The notes beneath the pieces are model-generated. The model saw only the letters and a list, made by a program, of their open reading frames with translations, ran no database searches and had not been told where the DNA came from. The position numbers and the translations under genes are program-made. A stretch of 64,000 nucleotides of DNA from Nemophila menziesii (Eukaryota > Streptophyta > Magnoliopsida > Boraginales > Hydrophyllaceae). The stretch covers positions 72,478,899 to 72,542,898 of the forward strand of contig JARWIR010000001.1 of the NCBI GenBank assembly GCA_029959085.1. Reading direction: 5' to 3'. Below, piece by piece: positions 41,822 to 54,060 of the stretch (position 1 is its first letter; each line of letters begins with the position of its first letter).

Positions 41822-44617
41822 ACGAATCTGTATGAAGCAGAAGAATAGAAAGTTTCTCTCAAGAGATTTAATAGCACGTATTTCAAAAGGAATTCAGATG
41901 CTATCGAATCAATTAAAACTCAACTTAGTATAGCTCAAATGAGGATTATTAATGGTTGTATTGACTCATGCACTATAAATGAGGAAAAAGTACTATGTAT
42001 TGAATTGGAGGAGGCTATGTTGATACAAGAAAATATTTTGAAGCAAAAAGCTAAAGTGATGTTCAATAATGAGATGGATTGTAATTTGACTTATTATTAC
42101 AAAATTATTAAAGACAGAATTGTGAGAAATAATATTTCTATCTTAATAAATAATGTATATAAGTAAATTATGTAGCCCAGTCTTGTCAAGGAAGAATGTA
42201 CCAGCTTCTATAAACAATTACTTGGAACAAAAGATGAAAATGAAGAAATATGCTCAAGTAATACTGTAAAGAAGATTATTGGTAAACAATTAACTGGTAG
42301 TCAGAAGAATGAACTAATAGCTCCCATTAATGAAAGGGAAATTAAAGATGCTTTTTTCTCAATTAATAAGAAGAAGAGTCCTGGACCTGATGGACTTAAC
42401 TCAGCTTTCTATAAGGAGTCGTGGAGTATAATTGGAGATGATTTAACTAAAGCAATTAAACAAAACTTCACAAATGGTAAGCTTCTCAAGAAAGTAAATA
42501 CTACTAATATAGTGCTTATTCCAAAGGAAAAAATTCCAACAAATGTCAAGATATTTTGACCCATATCCTGTATAAATACTACTTACAAGACACTATCAAG
42601 AGTCATCTGCAAAAGGCTAATAAAGGTAATAAGCTCAATCTTTTCCTTAAACCAAGCCGTTTATGTGGGTTGTCGATATATTGGAGATAATATATTGTTT
42701 GCTAAAGATAGGATGCTAGGTTATGAGAAACAGAATTCAAGTCCTAATTGCACTATCAGTTTAAGCCTACAAAAGGCATATGATATTGTTAATTGGAATT
42801 TTTTAATAAACACCTTATTTTTCTTTGATTTTTCAAATTAGTTTATTGAATGGATTAAAATGTGTATGTGTTCTCCTACATATTATGTGTGTATAAATAG
42901 TGAAGTATGTGGTTTCTTGAAGAAAAGAGAAGGTTTAAACCTGTTCACAAGCTTATCTGGATTGAATATAAATTTTCAGAAAAGTGAATTATAGTTTTGT
43001 GGTGCAGATTTAGACACAAGAGAGAATATTTCAAAGTTATTAATTATTAAATTGGGAAACCTACTAGTTCGATACTTGGGGGTCCCACTTCACTCTAAAA
43101 TATTAAGTGTGGATGAAGGGAATAAACTAGTAGACAAGATATTTAGCACCATTAATCAATGGACTTAAAAATTGTTATCATACGCTGGAAGAGTATAATT
43201 GATTAAAAGTATACTTATTAGCAAACTTTTATACTTGTGCCAGGTATTTATTTTGCCTAAGCAGGTTATATACAAGTTTAATCAGCTGATGTGTAGCTTT
43301 TTTATGGAAAGGCAACACATATGGTTCTCAAGGTGTAAAAATATCGTGGGAGAAAGTGTGTATGAGCAAAGAATATGGAGGACTAGGCATACACATAATT
43401 GAAGATTTGAATGTGCTATGTCTTTTGTTTACATTCTGGAGAATGTATTCTCATAAACAAAATCTCTGGAGTATGTGGGTTAAACACAATATACTCAATG
43501 ACAAATGTATTTGGAGTATAGAGGAGAAACAACATCAAACATGGATTTGGAAAAAGCTGATGAAAATCAGGAAAATTGCGTATAATTTCATTTCTCACAA
43601 GGTTTATATTGGTAAAAGTAGTTACTTAATCTGGGATTAATGGCTGAATGGAAGGAGTATTCAAGAGATCAAAGAGACTGAGCTGGAAAAAGATATCATG
43701 AATAGCAACAAAACAGTTGATTCTTGCTACGGAAATGAGAGGTGGAGATTACCACCTTGTGTTGGGAAAATCCTACGTGAGTTGGTTGATTATAAGCTAA
43801 ACAGGGGATGATATTAAAATATGGAGTGAAAGTGACAAAAGAGGTTTCTCTTTCAAGAAAACCTTAATCCAGGTTACTAATAGCTTAGAAATTGTTAATT
43901 GGAATAAATTCGTATGGGCTAAAGCAAATATTCCAAGATGCTCCTTTATCTCATGGCTAACCATTCAGAATCGGCTTAGTACTAAACAAAGAATGTTAGA
44001 GTGGGGATGTCAAATAAATCCAGTTTGTAATCTCTGCAGAGCTGTAAGTGAAGATCATATTCATATTTTCTTTACATGTTCCTTTTTTAAAAGAATTTTA
44101 TAAAGAATTTTGAAGAAGTGTGAAGTTATCAATATACTAGGGGCTTTTGACTATTCGAATAATATTATCATAACTCGTCTTGTGATGAAATGAGGTTGTT
44201 TGTAAGTTTGATGTGTACTTCATATATTTATATGATTTGGTGGTGAAGGAATGATATAGAACATGGAGGAACAGGTTTGAATGATGATCAAATAGTTGCT
44301 AGAGTCTGATTTATGGTGAGCATGAAGTTAAATGATAGAAGGCTTAAGAATAATGATGTTAAAGAGTTTGTGGAGAAATTAGAATTGGGTTAATGTACTT
44401 GTATCTCGTTTTATCTCCTTTAATGTAATTTTTTTAATGTATTTTGGTCTATAGTTATAAGTGGCCTAGGTCTATTAATGTTTTTAATATAGTTGGGCTT
44501 TCAAGGTATTAATCCCATGCTTGGGTCTAATGCTTGATTGTACCAAGTTGTAAAGACATTTGAAGTTAAAATTAATGAAAAAACTAATTTGATGATCAAA
44601 AAAAATAAAATAAAAAA
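41822..44617 (+). pseudogene. L1-type LINE ORF2 relic (RT, zinc-binding RT-associated domain)
   Basis: A 5'-truncated copy. In order: spacer after endonuclease (LKRFNSTYFKRNSDAIESI), reverse transcriptase with KKKSPGPDGLNSAFYKESW, IVLIPKEKIPTN, YKTLSRVICKRL, LQKAYDIVNWNFL and VRYLGVPLHSK (41834-43150), then LLYLCQVFILPKQV, CMSKEYGGLGIH, and a zf-RVT-like part FVWAKANIPRCSFISWLTI, ..NLCRAVSEDHIHIFFTCS near 43910-44090. The catalytic YxDD segment is not visible and appears deleted near 42930. Several stops and shifts are present. It ends with an A-rich tail AAAAAAATAAAATAAAAAA at 44599-44617. It joins LTR-4 on the left and repeat R2 on the right. Confidence 0.8.
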
Positions 44618-45297
44618 GATTCACAATATTTATCACATTATGATCATGATTATAATAATCCAACGAATTTTTTCCACAAAAAGTAATGAACTCTTCTTTT
44701 TACCTTAACTAATAAATTTTCTTTTTTTAAGAAAATGTTAATCACATGGGTGGTGAAGAGCTTGGACATGAAGCTATAACATTGTTTTTTTATGATGGTG
44801 AAACTCATAGAGATGGTGGGGCTTGTATGAAATTTCACCGGTGATACTCAGGGAGGTAATGATGAGCTCATATTTGATGCTTAAGATTTATTTTGATCAT
44901 AGTACTAAAACTCACGAAGATTGTGGGTTTCAATATTTCAGTGATGACTCACAGAGTTGTGGCTTTTGTTATGGTGTATCATATAGTTATGGATTTTACG
45001 ATAGAAGATCATAAGATACAATGGTGGATTTTGCTCGAACATACATGTATATCGAGTTTTATAGTTTGGTTGTTCTACATTAGTGACGTGAAAGGATATG
45101 ATTATGGTTAAGAAATATGTTATGTTTTGTTGTACATTGGGTTTTTAATTGGTTGTGGTGTTATAATGAAAAGGGTGTAATTTATTACAATACGAATTGT
45201 GTTTTATAACAAATGGAATGCCATTCAAATTTATAATTAGAGTAAATATTAGGAGCCTTGGGGTATATCAGTTTGATATTAAATAAATAATGGTGGA
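44618..45297. repeat. Dispersed repeat R2, copy 1
   Basis: About 680 bp highly similar, in the same orientation, to 51345-52019. Shared phrases include CACATTATGATCATGATTA, TAATGATGAGCTCATA and GGAGCCTTGGGGTATATCAG. Short frames in it are not conserved. It follows the LINE tail directly. Confidence 0.85.
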
Positions 45298-46898
45298 GCA
45301 TTAAAATTTAATCCGTTTAGAAAATATGTCGCAATCAAATATCAAAACAATTTAATATATGATCTTTAGCATGCTTAAATTCATAAATGACCTTTACATA
45401 ATACGAATTATATAAATCTGTAATACATAACTGAATATTATTATTAAACAAAAAATCAATTCCTGGTTATATAATCTTAAACTCTTTTATGTAACATACT
45501 ATTTCAATTTATTGGTAATATAAAAACTTTATATATAATAATATCATAGCAAAAAATTATAAAAAACATGTTATCAACATGAACCAATCATAATGTCTTG
45601 AGATGTCCAATGCATAGAATGTAATTAGAAATAAAAAAATATTATTCTGAGTTATCTTTTATGTGTATATCTGGTATCTTGAGAGTTTATAGATTTCGAA
45701 CCTAAGAAGATAAGAATTCTCTATAATTGATGAGGTTGATGGAGTTTTAAAAGAAACACGAAACATGGTTCAACTCATAGATAGAGTAAGGATCTGGCCA
45801 TAACTTCCAATTATCCAACAATACTTATAATCTTGGAACATGTGATTAAGTTGTTTTTATTACATTTTGTATTATTTACTAACCTAATAAATTTATATAT
45901 CAATCACCAGGACATATTTTACATGGGACTAAGTTGTGTTTAGTTCACTTAGCGCCAAAAATAACATCCAAAAAATTTCAAATATTAAAAGCTCAGCTTC
46001 TAAAAAAAAACCAACATCTATAAGGAAACTCAGATTACCTTGCAGTGTTAGGGTAGTATGTTGTTACTATATACCTCTCTTTTTTACCATTATTTTGCAT
46101 TTTTTATTATGTTATAAATAGAATCATAACTTATAAAAACATTAGAAAGCTTTTAGTTTAAGTGTTATATTGTTATTGGTGATAGAAGTATAGGGTCAAT
46201 TTTAACAAAGTTGAATTTACAATCATATTTTTTCATAAGTGGAATTAGTTGATGAATCAAAAAATTACTGCAAATTATATTTTAAATAATTCAAAATTAA
46301 ATATTCATTTATTTTGTGCTAGGGTTGATAAATTGAAAAAATATATAATATATTAATAAATTATTGAGGTCGGAGTAGTTTGATATCACAAAAAGTCAAT
46401 TATTTGCCTCTCATCAGTTGATTTTAGTATTCTGAAACTAGCCATTAATGTCAAGGGTTGATTATCATAATTTTTCCATAGTGTTTTTACTTAATGTTAC
46501 AAATTCTTTATTTTTATCTTGTTGTTTTAGTGCCTTTTTTTTTTTCAATTTGTAATTGTTATTGTTGGAATTTTGCTCATATTATGTTTCTTGGAACAAT
46601 CTGAAAACCATTTACGGGGCTGAGTTCTTAAAACAGGCCTAAGTTGATTACAAAGTTACTTACATAGAGACTCAAATTGCAAAATAAACATAAGAAGAAA
46701 CTGCGACCTTTAATGCAAATAAAAGGACTAACCTAGTAATTAACCATTTATTTTTTGTTTTATACGATGTATAGCTACCATCCACAACATTAAAATAAAA
46801 TAAAGTGAAGAAATATTTTTGATTTGTTAATCAGAACTCCCCTATCCCTCTATATCTCTGTCACTTTATCTCTCACTCATACAAACTTACAGCCTGTC
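45298..46898. other. No gene seen; region upstream of the MYB-like gene
   Basis: Strongly AT-rich. The last part contains a pyrimidine-rich stretch TATCCCTCTATATCTCTGTC near 46842, which suits a plant promoter or 5' leader. No other feature was recognised. Confidence 0.45.
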
Positions 46899-49677
46899 AT
46901 GAAATTTGATGATATTGAAGACTTGTTTCCCGACGATTCATTCTTTGATTGCTTACCTGCTGAATTTGGCATTGAGCAATCACAGAGGATCGACCCTATT
47001 TGATTATTATAATCAAATAGGATCTGTTCTTTTTTCTATTCAGATCAATGAAAATACAATCTCTTTGCCCATCCCCATCCAACACTATGAAAATGGTGAG
47101 CTTGAAATACCGAAAGAAATGTCTTTTCCCTCTCCGCCTATTCCAATCAAAAACCCTGAAATTCATGACCCAGCTCCGAAAAAAGAAGATCCATCTTCCT
47201 CAATGACAATTAAAAAAAGTTATGGTGCGAAACATCCAAAGAGGAGCTTGGACTAGAGAAGAGCGTCAGTAAGCTTTCTATTATACTTATACATTGAATA
47301 TTGTGGTAATTGTGTTTTTTTACTTTTTAGGTTCTTTATTATATGTCTTTTAAAAATTTAGAATAAACAGTTCATTTACTAATGCCTAGCATTTGATTAG
47401 AAGTAGTATAAACGCCTTAATTGGATCTAAAAGTCTTTCACAACGATGTGTTTATGATCTATCTTCCAGTTGTCTATTAAATTAAGAAGCATAATAAATT
47501 TGTTAACATACTTGTTAGGCATCTCCACAACCTTTTGAGGTTCTTACATTAAGTGTAATAGTGGAATTTTAAGTAGGAGTTATGACACTCCCTGCAAAAA
47601 ATAGAAATAAATGATCTCAATTTTACCCATAAGTGTTTATGAAATTCACAAAGTTATTCATGAGATATTAGTTTTACCCATACACTATATGATATTAAAT
47701 CATTTCTCACGCATCATGTAAAATTAAAGAGTTTAACAATCCTTTAAATTTTTGAAATACAAAAACAACTCAAAACCATAGGATCCATCCTACCAGTGAC
47801 CCGCGTGTTGAACTCATACATTTTTTTTTTTATCATTTTACCTAATTCCAGATAAACTAATTTGACACCCACTCAAACAAGATATCTCTCCACCCCACTC
47901 TAACAAACAAAACAACCCCCACCATCATAAATATAAGCCAAAAATAAAAATTCAGATCACTCTTTTCCATTTTAGACTTGTTTAATTTTGTGTATATATA
48001 TTTATGTGCCTGTATTATATATATATATAGATTGATATAACATTAGGATGAGGATCTGTTGAGAATTATGTAGATAAAGATGAAAGACATTAAAAATTAA
48101 TCTCACTTGTAAAAACAGATTTTTTTTCATTGTATCCTAGATTCTCTTAAGTTTTATTTGATCCTATTTATACATATATTAATAAAACTGTTTGTTAATT
48201 TTATTATGTACATGAAGTTAGGATCAAAATAGCATTCTCTAATAAAGATGTGAAAGACAATTAAAAAATGTGTATAATCTTAAAAGAAAAACGTGTTGGA
48301 TATCATATATATTCATAGACACATACTTTATTAACAAAATGTTAATATCCTTTGTCAAAATTTATTTGATGAAAACATAATATATCAATTAATTGTCATT
48401 CATTGCTGTGAAGGTTGTTTATAGAAGGGCTTAAAAAATTTGGAAAAGAAGATTGGTTGAACATTTTGAGGCACTATGTAAAAACAAGGACAATAAGCCA
48501 GGTCGCTAGCTACTTCCAAAGGTACCGCAGGCGTGAAACGTGTCACACTTTTGCCGGGAGAAATGACCTAATATTGAATGATGGTCATATTGATAATGGT
48601 AATGTGTCATTCTCTAACAATACCCCTACTGAAGTTGGACCTCAGGAAGATCCGGATTTTCCTTATCGTGAAATTAATAGACGCAGTAATGAAGAACATG
48701 AGTAAGTTTTTTTATACTAATTTGTTTAAAATATGTATGTGTTGTTGATTTTCTTATATCAATATAAGATATGTTATTATTCTGACATTTACTATTTAAA
48801 AACAATAACAAATGATGCTTATAGATGTTTAGCAACGAAATTTACTATGCATCATATAATAACTAAGATGATCTATCTCCTGGTGGTCTAATAATCTTAA
48901 TTTTTATTATGATTTTAAATTTAAATTCAAAAGTCTCCAATATAAAAAATTTTGTTATCCATATATCAAATGAAATTAACCTATGCCATACACATCATTA
49001 CCAATAACATAGGTTTATAGTATATCAATTATACAGATTTAGAACACATCCTTAAGACCCCAAGACTAGGGATGCCTTAGCTGAAAAATTATAGTCTTAC
49101 CTTCTAGATATTACCTTTACCTAACCGGTAACATCATCTTACTCACACTCCCCAATTCTCTACAAACACTAACACACCTAACCCCAAAATCATCATTACG
49201 AGAAAGTTACTTCAGAATTCCAATTACACGTGGACATGAATGCTAATATATCTATTAAGTCATTTTATTTATGTCCATATATGTGAATGTATATTTTGAG
49301 TATGGTTTAAAATATTGATATCATATAGGGGGTTAAACATAGAATGATGATATTATTGTAATATGACAAAACAATATGAAAAAAATGCTTTATAAAATTT
49401 AAGATACTTTAAATTTATATTAGTTGAATCTACAAAAAACGTATTGCAGATTATATATGCACATACATATAGATATCTAAATGAAATTAACTAATTTATT
49501 AATGATCCATGCTTACTTTTATAATATGCTAACATATCATTTTTTATTTGTCCTTCACTACGTAGGCTGTTTAATATAGGGATGAACAAGTTTGGACTAG
49601 GAGATCTGACTAAGAATTCAAACCATTTTGTAATAACAAGGACTCCAGGGCAAGCGGAAAGCCATGCCAAAAACTAA
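46899..49677 (+). pseudogene. MYB-like gene with two SHAQKYF-type repeats, disrupted
   Basis: Exon 1 (46899-47268) starts MKFDDIEDLFPDDSFFDCLP and ends KRGAWTREER. Exon 2 (48414-48701) continues QLFIEGLKKFGKEDWLNILR, TRTISQVASYFQRYRRR and ends RRSNEEH. Exon 3 (49566-49677) reads LFNIGMNKFGLGDL, FVITRTPGQAESHAKN, stop. Both introns start GTAAG and end AG, and splice in the same phase inside the same codon position of each repeat. The repeats match the one-repeat MYB domain (WTEEEH.LFL.GL.K.G.GDW, TRTP.QVASHAQKYF), a DNA-binding fold of nuclear transcription factors such as MYBS/DIVARICATA. Exon 1 needs two frame changes between its start and KRGAW, and the second repeat has lost its first two Trp, so this is probably a pseudogene. 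A coding-like stretch (HFYGFEDIGNLN) follows the stop. Confidence 0.65.
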
Positions 49678-50185
49678 TGCAAGAGCCCGCACTTCTATGG
49701 CTTTGAGGACATTGGCAATCTTAATCCTACTACCATTTCAATGTCCCAGAACAACAACTCTAGAAGCAATGGGGAACAAGTACTTTCTTCACCCCAACCT
49801 CATCATGGGCTATACCCATAGTTCAACAATGCCTACAACAGTGTATTTTTACATTGATATTTTAATAACATTTAACCTTCAAATTAAAAACACAAACAAT
49901 CAAACTTTCATACAATAAGCTTCAACAGAAATAATAGCCAGAGTGCAACTCATTATATTAATATTGGGTAGGTCGTTGGTCAAATTAAAAGTATGGATAC
50001 TTATTTGTCAAATTTTGAAATATTAGATATTGTGGGACTATGTTCCATATTTTCTTGATAAAATCTTGTTCATGTACAACCCCTTTAAACTTATATACTC
50101 ACTTTTATTTAATTTTGATTTTTGTTATATTTTTTTCATAAAATATATAACTTTACATTTTTATTATAGTTTATCAAGATCCCTT
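49678..50185. other. 3' flank of the MYB-like gene
   Basis: In the exon-3 frame, FYGFEDIGNLNPTTISMSQN continues after the TAA with normal-looking codon use until about 49812, so the stop at 49675 may be a recent mutation. Beyond that the DNA is AT-rich without features. Confidence 0.35.
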
Positions 50186-52019
50186 CTAAATAAGATTGGA
50201 CTAAAACTTGTTTCTAGGAGGGCTATTTTCACTACGCGTGAAGAATTTGTTGTGAAGTGTTATATATCAGGACTCTCTCTATTAAACACTATTCCTGATT
50301 TTAATAATAATATATCTACTTTTATTTAAATTTTCGAGTTTATGGATATCTTAGCATAGTAGACTAGGAGATGCAAATATCAACTATTTTAAAACGACAA
50401 ATGCTTTAGGATTTATACCTACTAGCAAAATTGATGATTTTTTTAAGTGTCAAACATGCGTAGAGGAATATTACACTAAACACACTTTTTAAGTTATGAC
50501 CACCAGAGAGACCAAGCATTCGAACTAGTGCTCTCTAACTTAGCCAATTTTAAAAAATACCGCTATTAGAGGTGAAAGAATATACTATATTTCATTTGTA
50601 GATAACTATTTTAGGTACAGTAAAATAAATTCCTAAACTTCAAAGATGAATCAAGTAACATGTTATTAAAATATAAAGTTTACTTTGAAAACAACCTTGA
50701 TAGAAAACGAAGAAAATTAGGTCCGATTGGGGTGGCAAATATAGTTTCACCTTCCTTAATGATTTTTGCGAAACTAATGAAATCATATATAAAATTAGTG
50801 CTCCCAATATACCCCAACAAAACAAAATAGATAAAACCAATAATAGGTCACTCAGAGCAATAACGAGTTATATGTTAATAAGTTCAGGGTTGTCTATCAA
50901 CATGTGTGTAGAAGTTGTCATATCAACATGTTATGTGTTAAACAGTTTAATCCACAAGAGTCTAGATAAATCCCCTATGTGATATGAGAAGATTTTACAC
51001 CTAACCTAAAATACTTAAGATTGTGGGGGTGTATGGATAACGTTAGCCTACTCGACATTAAGAAAACAAACATTTAATCTAAAACTGTAGATTCTATATT
51101 TAGTAAATATGCTCAAAATAGTGATGCATGTATAATAATTTCTTTATTGTCCGTAGAATATTATAATATAATATTGATATATATATATTATATCATAATA
51201 TAATATTGATATATATATATATTATATCATAATATAATATTGATATATTATATTATAATTTTCTAAATTTAATTCAACTTACAAAAATCCAAAATTTATC
51301 ATAATAAACAAAAATGATATAATTTATGATAAATAATAAAAGAAGGTTCAAAGTATTTAACACATTATGATCATGATTACGGTAATCCAACGATTCTTTT
51401 TTCCCCAAAAAGTAATGAACTCTTCTTTTAACCTTTACTAATAAATTAGATTTTTTAAGAAAATAATAATCACATGGGTAGTAAAGAGCTTGGACATGAA
51501 ACTTTTTTTTTTCATGTTGGTGAAACTCATAGATATGGTGGGGCTTGTATGATATTTCAGTGGTGATACTCAGGAAGGTAATGATGAGCTCATAGTTGAT
51601 GCTTAAGATTTGTTTTGATCATATTCCTGAAATTCATGAAGATTGTGGGTTTTCAATATTTTAGTGATGACTCACAAAGTTATGGCTTTTATGATGGTGT
51701 ATCCTATAGCTATGACTTTTACAATGGAAGATCTTAAGCTACAATGGTGGATATTGCTCGAAGATGGATGTATAACGAGTTTCATAGTTTTGGTTGTTCT
51801 ACATTAGTTAAGTGAAAGAATATGATTGTGGTTAAGAAATATGTTATGTTTTGTTGTACATTGGTTTTTTTAATAGGTTGTGGTGTTATTACGAAAATGT
51901 TGTAATTTATTACATACGAACGGTGTTTTATAACAAATGAAATGTCATTAAAATATATAATTAGGGTGCATGTTAGGAGCCTTGGGGTATATCAGTTCAA
52001 TTTTAAATAAATAATGGTG
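50186..52019. repeat. Dispersed repeat R1+R2, uninterrupted copy
   Basis: R1 (50186-51344) is similar in the same orientation to 60751-61853, starting CTAAATAAGATTGGACTAAA and ending ATTTATGATAA(A)TAATAAAA. R2 (51345-52019) is similar to 44618-45297. Here the two parts are joined; elsewhere each borders a LINE. No terminal inverted repeats or transposase were found. At 51158-51250 R1 contains three tandem units of about 36 bp (ATAATATAATATTGATATAT) where the other copy has one. Confidence 0.8.
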
Positions 52020-53238
52020 CGAAAATAAATATTGTATTGGATGGAGTATTGTTGACATAAAATACAATTGTCCCACCATTTTCTAAAAAAAGATTATTAT
52101 TAAATATTAAAACCAAAGACAAGTAAATGCATATAGACGACTAATATAAGTTTTAATTAAGATTTGAAGGAATGAACTCATAAAGGTACTTGATGATGGT
52201 ATCCTCTTTCTCATCACCGAATAGTGAATGCGTAAGTCTAGTGCAATTTGTAAGGGAAGTCGTTTGTTGGCATGTACTTATGTTATAATTATAATGATTT
52301 AAAATGTTTTAGTTTTATCATGGCTTTCTCGGCAAAAGTGTAAAGAGACTTTTGGTATACTACTTTTTTCCTATGTAGGAGGATTGATGCTAAAATTCAG
52401 TTTTTATAGAATAATCCCTTACTTATGTTCAAAAGTGTTTAATTAGCAGAAAATGAGATTATCCCGAAACATGCGCCGCCACGACCACCACCACCACCAC
52501 CACCCACCGGTTCCATGAACCTGAAACCGACACTTACACCGGGACCAACAGAGTCAAGGCGTGACGTGACGTTATGTAAGTCGTATGTCGTTGCAGATTT
52601 ACTTACTAGGTAGATAGGGAGCTATTTATAACATCAACTAAAAGGGGATTTAAAGTTTAAAATGTTGTTTGTGTTAATGGTGTACGTTCTAGATAACATT
52701 AGATGATTCCCCTCTCCTAATAGTTATTGCTTTGTCACCACGTTTTGTGTTGGTTACATGTAAGAATAACTTTAGAAATTTATGGTTTAAATGCAACATT
52801 CAAAGACTTTAATTTTGTAGTTATATATACATCTTTCTCCCAATTAATTTTAGAAAAATAATAAAATTATGATAACTCTCTCTTCTGGTAATAAAATTTC
52901 CGAGTTTCTGAATGTTTATAAAGGATTTTTCTAGGATAAATGAGTAGTATTCCAACTCTTGTTTGGAGAATGAAATCTAGACTAGAGAGTAGTAGTTATA
53001 CCTTAGAATACGACTAGTGAACACACTTTAGCATCCCGGCAACACCGTAAATCGTTTTTAAGACAATGGTTCACTACCCTACTACAAATAGGTTTTGCTT
53101 AAGTTTTATTAACCAAATTAATTTTTTGTTTTAAATCTTGTTAACTCCATTCTTATTAAACAACATAAAAATGAATTATTAGACTTTATTAATAACATTT
53201 GTTTTTGGAATCAATTTATAGAACTTTGTGATTAGTCA
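52020..53238. other. No gene seen; short (CCA)n island
   Basis: AT-rich except 52465-52580, where CCACCACCACCACCACC is followed by GC-rich DNA that could read PPTGSMNLKPTLTPGPTESR on the plus strand. It is isolated and too short to assign. Confidence 0.4.
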
Positions 53239-54060
53239 AAACTCGAATACTTCGATGGCTCAAACTTTAAACATTGGTCCAATATTTTTTTTACTTTTTC
53301 AAACTACTATAGGTTGATAGTTTTCTATGTTGTTGAACCTCTTTCTAATGAAAAGGTTGTAAAAATAAAAATTTGACACTACACTTTTAAAATATCAAAA
53401 GGATAGCATGTTCATTAGGACACCATACCAAACCATATAACTCGATGTTTGATATATTATTCAATGACTAATCTACCATATCAATTTAAGAGGTTCTGGT
53501 TTCTAAGTATAGAGTTGGTGATGTTGGCTTCAAGAATTACATGACTAGTAACTAGAGCAAGCTCACAATCACAGATTTTTAGAGCACTTTTGCCCGTGGT
53601 CTTATCCGAATGTATGAAGATGTTTGAGGTGTTCAACGGCTAATTCTATTCTTGAAAGATTTCCATCCTTCTTGAGTGACTATAGAATTTATCTCAAACA
53701 CAAGAATATAAAAATGACACTTCAATAGATCCTTAGTCATATGCGTACCGAGGAGTCAAATTTCCAAAAGGATATTCTCGACTCTTTACATTTTAATTTC
53801 TCTAAAGCTAATTCAGTTGTATCTTCTAGAAATTTTAAGAAATACAGGTTCAAGGATAGAGGCAAACAAACCCACCAACAACGTTAAAACAATAAAAAAC
53901 TTGTAAAAAGTAAAAACAAAGCTGAGGGAAAATCCAACCATGCCAAAGGTAACTTCAAGCAGACTAGAGGAGCTGAGAACACCAATGTTTTGTGATGGGT
54001 CTATGGAAAATAAGAACATAAGGTCTATCTATGCAATTAAAAAACAACTATTGAAACAAG
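53239..54060 (+). pseudogene. Ty1/copia Gag relic
   Basis: Frame fragments in order match plant copia Gag: KLEYFDGSNFKHWSNIFF at the start, then after shifts ERFPSFLSDYRIYLKHKNI, KMTLQ, ILSHMRTEESN (compare the usual LP.SW..F..YLKHK..E.TLE.L...LRIEE) and a Lys-rich tail near 53850-53960. Stops and frameshifts are frequent. No protease, integrase or RT was recognised downstream, nor LTRs. Gag would form the particle of a copia element. Confidence 0.6.

Noticed and set aside
48000..48040. TATA-rich stretch as a promoter
   Set aside because: It lies in intron 1 of the MYB-like gene and is a simple AT tract.
53813..54019. Hydrophobic minus-strand frame
   Set aside because: Opposite-strand image of the Lys-rich tail of the copia Gag relic.
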